DNA of 34,479 bases, from assembly GCA_038534195.1 (NCBI GenBank), contig JBCAXE010000039.1, positions 1-34,479 on the forward strand. Reading direction: 5' to 3'. Both the position numbers and the translations under genes were made by a program. The DNA comes from JAJFFW01 sp038534195. Lineage in GTDB: Bacteria; Pseudomonadota; Alphaproteobacteria; Caulobacterales; Parvularculaceae. Below the pieces are notes generated by a model. The model was not told where the DNA came from. It was given only the letters and a program-made list of their open reading frames with translations, and ran no database searches. Below are positions 1 to 6,129 of the stretch, piece by piece (position 1 is the first letter of the stretch; each line of letters opens with the position of its first letter).

Positions 1-1091
1 ATGCATCGAAAGAGCCGCCGGATTACCGCGCCGCCCAATCGCCGGCAGAGCAGGTTGTTGCAAACCGGACAGAACCAAAAAAGGCGGATCACGATCTTCT
101 GAACCTCATTTACGACCAAAATAACGAGGGGACGAAGCGCGCGGCGCTCCTCGAAAAGATGATCAATATCTGGCCGGGCGACGGCGGCTATTGGCGCCAG
201 CTCTCGGGCCTATACTCGCAGCTCGGCAAAGACAAGGACGCCTTTTCCGTCCTCGAAGTGGCGTATCGCGCTGGCCTTCTAGACAAGGAAGCGCAGATCC
301 TGACGCTTGTGAATTACTATTCGTTCTTCGATAATCCCTACCGCGGCGCGCGCTTGCTTGAGCGTGAAATGAACGCCGGCGTGGTGACACGAAATACGAA
401 AAACCTGCAGCTCTTGTCGCAGCTCTGGACGCAATCGCGCGAACACAAGCGTGCGATCCCGATCTTGGAACAAGCGGCGCAGCAGTCCGGCACCGGCGAA
501 TTGTACTACCGTCTCGGTCAGGTGCTGGTCGCCGATGAGCAATATGCGAAGGGTGAACAGGCTCTCGCTAACGCCCGCTCTAAAGGCGGCCTGAAAGCCA
601 AACAAGTCGGTGACTCTTGGATGCTTACCGGCACGGCGCGGTTCAGCCGCGCCGGCGAAAGCCGCACGCGCCGCAATCGCGCGCGCGAGGCGTTCGTCAA
701 TGCGTCGCGTTACGATTGCTGCCGGTCACAAGCCAATAGCTGGGTCGCCTATATCGACGCCATCAACAGTACGGAAGATGCGCAAGACCGGCTCGCTTGC
801 ACCCAAGAAGAGGAAGATCGCAAAGCGACGATCGATCGCCTGAAACAGCAAATCCAGGTGTGCCGCCTGCAAAGGTCGACCGACGGTGATTGCGGCGGGT
901 TGGAGCAGCGCCTTAAAGACGCCGAAGATAATGTGCCGGCTATCTGCGTGAAGGTGCGCGGCGGCGCAGTTGAAACGGAAAGTTCTGACGAAGCCGGAGC
1001 CGAAGGCGCGCAAGTTCAGACCGACGGCGGCGGCGATGACAGCGAGGCTGACGGCGGCGCGGTCGTTGAGCAGGACGGCGCAAACGAATAA
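1..1091 (+). CDS. TPR-repeat protein, 5'-truncated by the window edge
   Basis: The frame is open from base 3 with no stop, so the gene begins outside the window; the first internal ATG at 159 is not a convincing start because the helical repeats already run through it. The visible 362 residues contain paired helices typical of tetratricopeptide repeats, with motifs such as GDGGYWRQLSGLYSQLGKDKDA and GELYYRLGQVLVADEQYAKG, and then a cysteine-containing helical stretch and a low-complexity tail rich in Glu, Asp, Ser, Ala and Gly. TPR proteins are protein-protein scaffolds. In Caulobacterales relatives a similar TPR gene often follows exbB/exbD/tonB transport genes; that is recalled family context, since the upstream neighbours are not visible here. 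The gene ends 22 bases before a strong terminator. Function beyond a TPR scaffold is not known. Confidence 0.75.
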   Translation, partial: ASKEPPDYRAAQSPAEQVVANRTEPKKADHDLLNLIYDQNNEGTKRAALLEKMINIWPGDGGYWRQLSGLYSQLGKDKDAFSVLEVAYRAGLLDKEAQILTLVNYYSFFDNPYRGARLLEREMNAGVVTRNTKNLQLLSQLWTQSREHKRAIPILEQAAQQSGTGELYYRLGQVLVADEQYAKGEQALANARSKGGLKAKQVGDSWMLTGTARFSRAGESRTRRNRAREAFVNASRYDCCRSQANSWVAYIDAINSTEDAQDRLACTQEEEDRKATIDRLKQQIQVCRLQRSTDGDCGGLEQRLKDAEDNVPAICVKVRGGAVETESSDEAGAEGAQVQTDGGGDDSEADGGAVVEQDGANE

Positions 1092-1112
1092 GAGTCTTTG
1101 AGTAATCACAAC

Positions 1113-1143
1113 AAAAAAGGCGGCTCGTAGAGCCGCCTTTTTT
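1113..1143. terminator. Bidirectional intrinsic terminator
   Basis: An 8-bp perfect GC-rich stem (GGCGGCTC / GAGCCGCC, 1119-1126 and 1130-1137) with a 3-base GTA loop is flanked by six A on the left and six T on the right. It therefore has a U-tract in both directions, serving the TPR gene on the plus strand and the convergent dodecin gene on the minus strand. Confidence 0.9.
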
Positions 1144-1161
1144 GTTTGCCTAAATTGGAAC

Positions 1162-1365
1162 TTAATCCTTCAGAATAAAGGTCACTTTCAATACGACCCG
1201 ATATTCCTTGATCTTGCCGTTGTCGAGGATCACGTTTTGATCTTTGACCCAGGCGCCTTCCACATTTTTCAAAGTCTTGTTGGCGCGCTCGATCCCTTCC
1301 TCAATGGCATCCTGAAAACTCTTCTTGGAACCTGAAATTATCTCTGTAACGCGGGCGACCGCCAT
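1162..1365 (-). CDS. Dodecin family flavin-binding protein
   Basis: This 67-residue protein matches dodecins in length and pattern: MAVARVTEIISGSKKSFQDAI at the N-terminus (strand then amphipathic helix), IERANKTLKNVEGAWV in the middle, and a final strand EYRVVLKVTFIL. Dodecins assemble into hollow dodecamers in the cytoplasm that bind flavins (FMN, riboflavin or lumichrome) and are thought to store or quench them. The ATG at 1363-1365 is preceded by a good ribosome binding site (AAAGGAG, 8 bases upstream). It lies downstream of the flavoprotein gene cluster etfB-etfA-DUF4112-hbd on the same strand, about 120 bases after hbd. Separate transcription or read-through are both possible; the link to flavoproteins is suggestive only. 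Confidence 0.9.
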   Translation of the reverse strand: MAVARVTEIISGSKKSFQDAIEEGIERANKTLKNVEGAWVKDQNVILDNGKIKEYRVVLKVTFILKD

Positions 1366-1487
1366 GGTGTCTCTCCTTTTGTTGCGGGCGCGTTTGTCGC
1401 GGCCCGGACCGAAAGACTAGCATAAACAGGTGCAAAGAACGCAAGAGCCCGATTCGACAGATGGGCGTTCGTTCTCAATGATGCGGG

Positions 1488-2366
1488 CTATCGCGTCGGT
1501 GTCGGCGGTTCGCTCGAATAATCATAAAAGCCGCGACCGGTTTTTCGCCCCAGCCACCCGGCCTCCACATATTTCACAAGCAGGGGACACGGACGATATT
1601 TTGAATCCGCGAGCCCTTCATAAAGGACCTGCATGATTGCGAGACACGTATCGAGGCCGATAAAGTCAGCCAGCTGTAACGGGCCCATCGGATGATTAGC
1701 GCCGAGCCGCAATCCGGTGTCGATCGCTTCGACCGTGCCGACGCCTTCATAGAGCGTATAGATGGCCTCGTTGATCATCGGCATCAGAACGCGGTTGACG
1801 ATGAAAGCGGGGAAATCCTCCGAGACCGCCATCGTCTTGCCGAGTTCGGCTACGAGCGTCTTTGTGGTTTCAAAAGTTTCCTTGCTGGTGGCGATGCCGC
1901 GAATGACTTCAACCAGCTTCATGACCGGCGCGGGGTTCATGAAATGCAGACCGATAAATTGTTCGGGCCGATCCGTGACGGCGGCGAGCGCTGTGATCGA
2001 GATGGATGACGTATTGCTGGCGATGATCGCGCTGTCTTTGACGACCGGCGACAGACTTTTGAAAATCTGGTTCTTGATTTCCTGGTTTTCCGTCGCCGCC
2101 TCAATCACGAGATCGCAGTCGCTTAGCGCGTCGATGGCGGAAACGGATTTGATGCGCGCCAGAGCCGCGTTGAAGGCGTCGTCGTCCAGTTTTCCCTTCG
2201 CCGCCTGGCGGCCGAGATTAGTTTCGATTTCAGCGAGCGCTTTCGGCAGCGCCTCCGCGTCGATATCGTGGAGAATGACGTCATAGCCTGCAGCGGCGAA
2301 CACATGGGTGATGCCGACGCCCATCTGGCCTGCGCCGATGACCCCCACTTTCTTGATTTCACCCAT
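1488..2366 (-). CDS. hbd: 3-hydroxybutyryl-CoA dehydrogenase
   Basis: The product oxidises (S)-3-hydroxyacyl-CoA to 3-oxoacyl-CoA with NAD(P), the third step of short-chain beta-oxidation or of butyrate/PHB-linked metabolism. The 292-residue protein starts with the Rossmann motif GVIGAGQMGVGI, carries the conserved HFMNPAPVMKLVEVI block that holds the catalytic His, and ends with the helical dimerisation domain (NHPMGPLQLADFIGLDTC, and GRKTGRGFYDY near the C-terminus). Length and motif order match the stand-alone HbdA/PaaH family. I chose the ATG at 2366 because GGAGCGGG lies just upstream; the in-frame ATG at 2387 has no ribosome binding site. It is the last gene of a run etfB-etfA-DUF4112-hbd, consistent with the ETF accepting electrons from the acyl-CoA dehydrogenase step of the same pathway. 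Confidence 0.92.
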   Translation of the reverse strand: MGEIKKVGVIGAGQMGVGITHVFAAAGYDVILHDIDAEALPKALAEIETNLGRQAAKGKLDDDAFNAALARIKSVSAIDALSDCDLVIEAATENQEIKNQIFKSLSPVVKDSAIIASNTSSISITALAAVTDRPEQFIGLHFMNPAPVMKLVEVIRGIATSKETFETTKTLVAELGKTMAVSEDFPAFIVNRVLMPMINEAIYTLYEGVGTVEAIDTGLRLGANHPMGPLQLADFIGLDTCLAIMQVLYEGLADSKYRPCPLLVKYVEAGWLGRKTGRGFYDYSSEPPTPTR

Positions 2367-2479
2367 AGTCCCGCTCCGCTCACGCATACTGAGCTGAAGA
2401 TTATCTCATTTTGCGCGGTGCAGCAATTATGCCGGAAGGAGGCGGGATTTAGTCGCGCGCCGACCGTTCTAGCGCTGCG

Positions 2480-2875
2480 CTATCTGGCGGCGCGTTTGGC
2501 TTCCAGATGCCGATGCAGCAGTTTTGCGTTGATGGCGTTGGCGCGAAAAGCGAAGTCGAAAAGGTCGCCGAGGACCGGCACTGCGCCCACAATCATGTCG
2601 ATCAGCACATTGACGATCATGTGCATGATCAACGAAAAGCTTGCGCCGGCGCGCGCCGCCATGAAAACCAGATAGAACGACAGGACCGCCGTCGCCGCGT
2701 CGCCGACGCCAGGAATAAGTCCGATCAGCCCGTCAAAACCAAAACGGAAACCAAACACGCTGAAGCGGCCGTCAAGAAGACGGGCGAGGGCGTCAATGCG
2801 GCGGATTAAGTCGTCATTGTCGAGGCCGGCGTCATGGACGGCCCGTTCTGCATCGTGGTGCGATGAACGGGCCAC
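2480..2875 (-). CDS. DUF4112 domain membrane protein
   Basis: The 131-residue protein has the DUF4112 layout: a short polar N-terminus with RIDALARLLDGRF, then FGFDGLIGLIPGVGDAATAVLSFYLVFMAARAGAS, and IDMIVGAVPVLGDLFDFAFRANAINAKLL. Two or more hydrophobic segments each contain the Pro-Gly/Gly-Asp turn (LIPGVGD, AVPVLGD), so it is an inner-membrane protein. The biochemical function of the family is unknown. The start is a GTG only five bases after the etfA stop, so it is almost certainly translated from the etf transcript; no good ribosome binding site is visible, suggesting translational coupling. There are 113 bases between its stop and the hbd start. Confidence 0.85.
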   Translation of the reverse strand: MARSSHHDAERAVHDAGLDNDDLIRRIDALARLLDGRFSVFGFRFGFDGLIGLIPGVGDAATAVLSFYLVFMAARAGASFSLIMHMIVNVLIDMIVGAVPVLGDLFDFAFRANAINAKLLHRHLEAKRAAR

Positions 2876-2880
2876 CGTTG

Positions 2881-3813
2881 TTAGCCCAACGCCTCGTTGA
2901 GCTCAGGCAGCGCTTTGAAAAGGTCCGCGACGAGGCCATAGTCGGCCACCTGGAAGATCGGCGCATCTTCATCCTTATTGATGGCGACGATGACTTTGGA
3001 GTCCTTCATGCCCGCAAGGTGCTGGATGGCGCCGGAAATGCCGACCGCGATATAGAGTTCGGGCGCAACGACTTTGCCTGTTTGCCCCACCTGGTAATCG
3101 TTCGGCACATAACCTGCGTCGACGGCTGCGCGCGAGGCGCCGACCGCCGCGCCGAGTTTGTCGGCGAGAGGGAAGATGAATTCTTCAAAATTCTCAAAAG
3201 ATCCGAGCGCGCGGCCGCCGGAAATCACGATTTTGGCGCCGCCGAGTTCGGGCCGATCCGATTTCGTGAGCTCTTCGCCTACAAAGGTGGAAAGGCCGGG
3301 ATTGTCCGCAGCGCCGACGGTTTCAACGCTGGCGGAGCCGCCGTCGCCTGCTGCGGCGAAAGAAGTCGCGCGGACGGTGATCACCTTTTTGGCGTCATTC
3401 GATTTGACGGTCTGCATGGCGTTGCCCGCATAGATGGGGCGCACGAACGTGTCAGGGGCGACAACTTCGATGATTTCAGAGATCTGCATCACGTCCAGCA
3501 GCGCGGCGATGCGGGGCATGACGTTCTTGCCCGTGGTGTTCGCCGACTTCAGAATTGCGTCATAGTCGCCGGCTACAGACACGACGAGCGCGGCGAGGCT
3601 TTCTGCGAGACGGTTCGCATATTGAGGATCATCGGCATGCAGAACTTTGCGCACGCCAGCGATTTTCGATGCGGCCTCCGCCGCTTCCCCGGCGCCGTCG
3701 CCGGCGACAAGAATGTCGATGTCGCCGCCGATTTGAGAGGCTGCTGTGACAGTTTTGTGGGTCGTCTCGTCGAGGCTCGCGCCGTGGACGTCGGCAATAA
3801 CAAGAACAGCCAT
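2881..3813 (-). CDS. etfA: Electron transfer flavoprotein alpha subunit
   Basis: EtfA binds FAD and, with EtfB, carries electrons from acyl-CoA and other dehydrogenases to ETF:ubiquinone oxidoreductase. The 310-residue protein has the usual N-terminal nucleotide-fold domain (MAVLVIADVHGASLDETT) and the C-terminal FAD-binding domain with VISGGRALGS, the signature VGQTGKVVAPELYIAVGISG and AIQHLAGMKDSKVIVAINKD. Length and motif order are typical and no residues appear lost. Its ATG overlaps the etfB stop by one base (TAATG), a classic translationally coupled arrangement, and DUF4112 follows after five bases. Confidence 0.97.
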   Translation of the reverse strand: MAVLVIADVHGASLDETTHKTVTAASQIGGDIDILVAGDGAGEAAEAASKIAGVRKVLHADDPQYANRLAESLAALVVSVAGDYDAILKSANTTGKNVMPRIAALLDVMQISEIIEVVAPDTFVRPIYAGNAMQTVKSNDAKKVITVRATSFAAAGDGGSASVETVGAADNPGLSTFVGEELTKSDRPELGGAKIVISGGRALGSFENFEEFIFPLADKLGAAVGASRAAVDAGYVPNDYQVGQTGKVVAPELYIAVGISGAIQHLAGMKDSKVIVAINKDEDAPIFQVADYGLVADLFKALPELNEALG

Positions 3814-4565
3814 TATGCGAGCACTCCTGCTTCATTCTTCAATTTTTCAATGAGTTCCGTGACGCTTTCCACCTTCACGCCAGCTTCGCGTTTCGGCGGT
3901 TCCGTCACTTTCAGCGTTTCGAGACGCGGGGCGATGTCGACGCCATAGTCGCCGACCTCTTTAACATCGAGCGGTTTTTTCTTCGCTTTCATAATGTTCG
4001 GCAGTGACGCATAGCGCGGCTCGTTGAGGCGAAGGTCGGTTGTGACGACCGCGGGCATCGTGATGGAGATCGTCTGCAGACCGCCGTCGATCTCGCGCGT
4101 CACGTTGAGCTTGTCGCCGTCTTTTTCAACTTTCGAGGCGAACGTGCCTTGCGACCAGCCGAGCAGTGCCGCGAGCATTTGGCCGGTTTGATTGGAGTCA
4201 TCGTCAATCGCCTGCTTGCCGAGGATGGCGAGATCCGGCGTTTCGGCCTCAATGACAGCCTTCAGGAGCTTGGCGACACCCAGCGGCTCGACGGTTTCTT
4301 CGGTCTTGATAAGGATCCCCCGGTCGGCGCCCATGGCGAGGGCCTGGCGGATTTGATCCTGGGCTTTTTCCGGCCCGATGGAAACCACAACGATCTCCTC
4401 GGCGGCGCCGGCTTCCTTGAGCCGGATTGCTTCTTCAACGGCGATTTCGTCAAAGGGGTTCATGGACATTTTAACATTGGCGAGATCGACGCCTGTCTCA
4501 TCCGACTTCACCCGGACTTTGACGTTGTAGTCGATGACGCGTTTGACGGGGACGAGGATTTTCAT
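3813..4565 (-). CDS. etfB: Electron transfer flavoprotein beta subunit
   Basis: EtfB is the second subunit of the soluble ETF heterodimer and binds AMP structurally. The 250-residue sequence begins MKILVPVKRVIDYNVKVRV and includes MNPFDEIAVEEAIRLKE, the family signature around GKQAIDDDSNQTGQMLAALLGW, and LNEPRYASLPNIMKAKKKPL. Two ATGs are adjacent (4568 and 4565); I prefer 4565 because GGAG then sits six bases upstream and because most homologues start MKIL. It is first in the etfB-etfA-DUF4112-hbd transcript and has a good sigma-70-like promoter about 70-100 bases upstream. Confidence 0.97.
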   Translation of the reverse strand: MKILVPVKRVIDYNVKVRVKSDETGVDLANVKMSMNPFDEIAVEEAIRLKEAGAAEEIVVVSIGPEKAQDQIRQALAMGADRGILIKTEETVEPLGVAKLLKAVIEAETPDLAILGKQAIDDDSNQTGQMLAALLGWSQGTFASKVEKDGDKLNVTREIDGGLQTISITMPAVVTTDLRLNEPRYASLPNIMKAKKKPLDVKEVGDYGVDIAPRLETLKVTEPPKREAGVKVESVTELIEKLKNEAGVLA

Positions 4566-4637
4566 CATTTGCTCCGGTCGCGTTGGAAATGTTTGTAAAG
4601 ACGCCGCTCTGCGAGCGTCGCCTCACTTTGGAGGCGG

Positions 4638-4666
4638 ACCATACAAGCGGCGCGCAGTGCTTTCAA
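4638..4666 (-). promoter_or_regulatory. Predicted promoter of the etfB operon
   Basis: Read on the minus strand, TTGAAA (4666-4661) is followed by exactly 17 bases and TATGGT (4643-4638). This predicts transcription starting near 4631 and a leader of about 65 bases before etfB. No operator palindrome is evident around it. Confidence 0.5.
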
Positions 4667-4757
4667 TGCGCTATTGCAGCGCAAAAGAGCCCGATTTGGG
4701 CTGCTTCGACGCCCGTAGGGCGGACGGTTCACGGGGGTGCAATGCGATGGACCGAGC

Positions 4758-4785
4758 TTGCCATCAACGCCCAGCGTCCTAGACT
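4758..4785 (+). promoter_or_regulatory. Possible promoter of the YbjN-like gene
   Basis: TTGCCA (4758-4763), a 16-base spacer and TAGACT (4780-4785) lie 28 bases before the start codon at 4814. The -35 is good and the -10 is moderate. Two TTAAGG half-repeats follow at 4790-4801, partly forming the ribosome binding site. Confidence 0.3.
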
Positions 4786-4813
4786 TGGCGTTAAGGTTAA
4801 GGAGGGAAGAGAG

Positions 4814-5332
4814 ATGCGACGAATTCTGGCCCTGGCGACGCTTTTCATGGCGATGATTTCGGGCGGTGCGCAAGCGGGGCCCGGGGGCGCGGCGCTCGGG
4901 TGGATCCAGAGCGGAAACCCCGGGGGCGGTATGTCCGTGGCGCGCGTCGCAGAGGTCATGCGTGAGAACGGTTTCTCGGTCGAGATCGGGGAGGACGGCG
5001 CGGCGGACCCCGTTATCTACAGCGAGGCGGCGGGACTGAACTTCGCGCTTTTCGGGTTCAATTGCACAGGGGCGGCGAAGGTCTGCAATGAATTCCTGTT
5101 TTCCACCTATTTCGATCTCGAAAATGCGCCCAATTTGGAAACCATCAACGCCTTCAATGAAAAAGCGCTCGCAGGGCGCGCCTTTATTGATGACGAGGGC
5201 GATGCGAATCTGGAGCATCTGTTCACCGTCGCAAGCGATGACAAGGATTTGATCGAGCGCAATCTCGCCATCTGGGAAGCGACAATGCTCGATTTCGCCG
5301 AACATTTGGATACGAGCCGGACTGGGGCTTGA
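4814..5332 (+). CDS. Secreted YbjN-domain protein
   Basis: The 172-residue product has a signal peptide (MRRILALATLFMAMISGGAQA, with an AQA cleavage site) followed by a YbjN-like domain. That domain shows VAEVMRENGFSVEIGEDGAADPVIYSEAAGLNF, a central pair of cysteines (FNCTGAAKVCNEF), the INAFNEKALAGRAFIDDEGDANL block, and a terminal helix ERNLAIWEATMLDFAEHL. YbjN domains have a type III secretion chaperone-like fold and unknown biochemical role. The two Cys may form a disulfide in the periplasm. I chose the ATG at 4814 because AAGGAGGGAAGAGAG precedes it and the signal peptide starts there; a longer reading frame from 4583 lacks both. Confidence 0.82.
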   Translation: MRRILALATLFMAMISGGAQAGPGGAALGWIQSGNPGGGMSVARVAEVMRENGFSVEIGEDGAADPVIYSEAAGLNFALFGFNCTGAAKVCNEFLFSTYFDLENAPNLETINAFNEKALAGRAFIDDEGDANLEHLFTVASDDKDLIERNLAIWEATMLDFAEHLDTSRTGA

Positions 5333-5364
5333 ATCGCGTCATTTGTCGTATTATGTACAGACAC
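5329..5364 (+). promoter_or_regulatory. Leaderless promoter with overlapping dyad
   Basis: TTGAAT (5329-5334), a 17-base spacer and TATGTA (5352-5357) are followed by seven bases and then the ATG at 5365. Initiation at the usual distance from the -10 would put the first transcribed base at or next to the start codon. There is no ribosome binding site. An imperfect dyad, TGTCGTA (5344-5350) and TACAGACA (5356-5363), covers the -10 and could be an autoregulatory operator for the encoded ribbon-helix-helix-like protein. The -35 overlaps the stop of the preceding gene. Confidence 0.45.
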
Positions 5365-5655
5365 ATGAGTGTGATTTCGGAAACGCGATCTGAGCGGATT
5401 AATGTTCTTGTGACGCCCACGGAAAAGGCCGCCATCGAGAAGCTGGCGAAGCAAGGCGGTGAGCGCGTCAGCGATTACGTGCGTCGCGCCGTGTTGGCGC
5501 CGCCTCCGGATGATGATGATCTTGAAGAGGCGAAGGCGCTTGCCGAAATGGTGGGCGCGACGGCCGAGCGCCTTCATAAGAAACTGGATCAGGGGCTAAA
5601 GGATATCGCGAAAACCCAACGATCTTTAAAGAGATTGAGAAAATCAGCCCCATGA
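5365..5655 (+). CDS. Ribbon-helix-helix-like small DNA-binding protein
   Basis: The 96-residue protein starts MSVISETRSERINVLVTPTE, a beta-strand pattern with alternating polar and hydrophobic residues, followed by KAAIEKLAKQGGERVSDYVRRAVL, the two-helix part expected of ribbon-helix-helix (MobC/CopG-like) proteins. An acidic linker (PPPDDDDLEEAKAL) leads to a long amphipathic helix. These folds are used by antitoxins, plasmid mobilisation accessory proteins and small repressors; which applies is not clear. In-frame starts also exist at 5329 (TTG) and 5353 (ATG); I prefer 5365 because a -35/-10 pair ends seven bases before it and the conserved-looking part begins there. The stop overlaps the next gene by ATGA, so the two are co-translated. 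Confidence 0.7.
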   Translation: MSVISETRSERINVLVTPTEKAAIEKLAKQGGERVSDYVRRAVLAPPPDDDDLEEAKALAEMVGATAERLHKKLDQGLKDIAKTQRSLKRLRKSAP

Positions 5656-5849
5656 GTTGGATCAGCGATCTTGGCGAGAACCTTAAGAAGATCATACTGA
5701 TCGAGGATAAAATCGATCGATTGCTCAGCGACGTTTGCGAGATCAACGATACTGTTCTTGATCACGAGAAACGGCTGATCCGTATCGAAACAATGGTCGA
5801 AATGACGGCGGCAAAGGGGCGACAGCCCAGAATTGAAACCGACCGCTAA
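5652..5849 (+). CDS. Small coiled-coil protein, partner of the RHH-like gene
   Basis: This 65-residue protein is predicted almost wholly helical, with a hydrophobic heptad-like pattern in LGENLKKIILIEDKIDRLLSDV and INDTVLDHEKRLIRIETMVEM. It begins with ATG overlapping the upstream stop (ATGA), which implies translational coupling and probably stoichiometric expression with the RHH-like protein. I do not recognise a named family. No transmembrane segment, metal motif or nuclease motif is visible, so a classic RNase toxin is not supported. It more resembles an oligomerisation or adaptor partner. Confidence 0.7.
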   Translation: MSWISDLGENLKKIILIEDKIDRLLSDVCEINDTVLDHEKRLIRIETMVEMTAAKGRQPRIETDR

Positions 5850-5869
5850 GGTTTTGTGTCGTCCTTAGC
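5845..5869. terminator. Short dyad joining two convergent stop codons
   Basis: GCTAAGG (5845-5851) and CCTTAGC (5863-5869) form a 7-bp perfect stem with an 11-base loop. The TAA stops of both converging genes lie within the arms, leaving no spacer. A T-rich loop but no real U-tract makes intrinsic termination uncertain. Confidence 0.35.
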
Positions 5870-6068
5870 TGGAATTCCCCACAAGCAGCAAGAACAGCAT
5901 CATCAGGCCAATGGCGATTGCTTGCGCCATGACGCGCATTCGCATCAGCTTATTGCCGTTTTCCTTGGCGAACGCGCCGCCTTTGGCCAGCGAATAGATG
6001 CCGGCGCCCAAGATGAGGGCGGTCGCCGCTAGGGCGATGGGAATGAGAAAAAACACGAACTGGCTCAT
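5865..6068 (-). CDS. HIG1-type twin transmembrane protein
   Basis: The 67-residue product has two hydrophobic helices, FVFFLIPIALAATALILGAGIYSL and MAQAIAIGLMMLFLLLV. They are joined by a loop containing AKENGNKLMRMRVMAQ, the signature of the bacterial HIG_1_N / twin-transmembrane family. The family is related to hypoxia-induced mitochondrial proteins that associate with cytochrome oxidase complexes, so a respiratory accessory role in the inner membrane is plausible but inferred. AGGAG lies upstream of the ATG at a slightly long spacing. It is transcribed alone or after the upstream secreted-protein gene, with 61 bases between them. Confidence 0.85.
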   Translation of the reverse strand: MSQFVFFLIPIALAATALILGAGIYSLAKGGAFAKENGNKLMRMRVMAQAIAIGLMMLFLLLVGNSS

Positions 6069-6129
6069 ACCGGGAGGCTCCTGGCTAATCTTCTAACACC
6101 TTATACGTTCGACGTGAGAAATAGGATGA

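Noticed and set aside
2863..3948. Long plus-strand open frame of 361 codons over etfA/etfB
   Set aside because: It is antisense to unambiguous etfA and etfB, has a composition expected of a GC-rich shadow frame, and shows no recognisable domain.
5652..5849. Classical toxin partner of a toxin-antitoxin pair
   Set aside because: The protein is a short amphipathic helix without RelE, PIN, Fic or membrane-toxin features, so only a generic partner role is supported.
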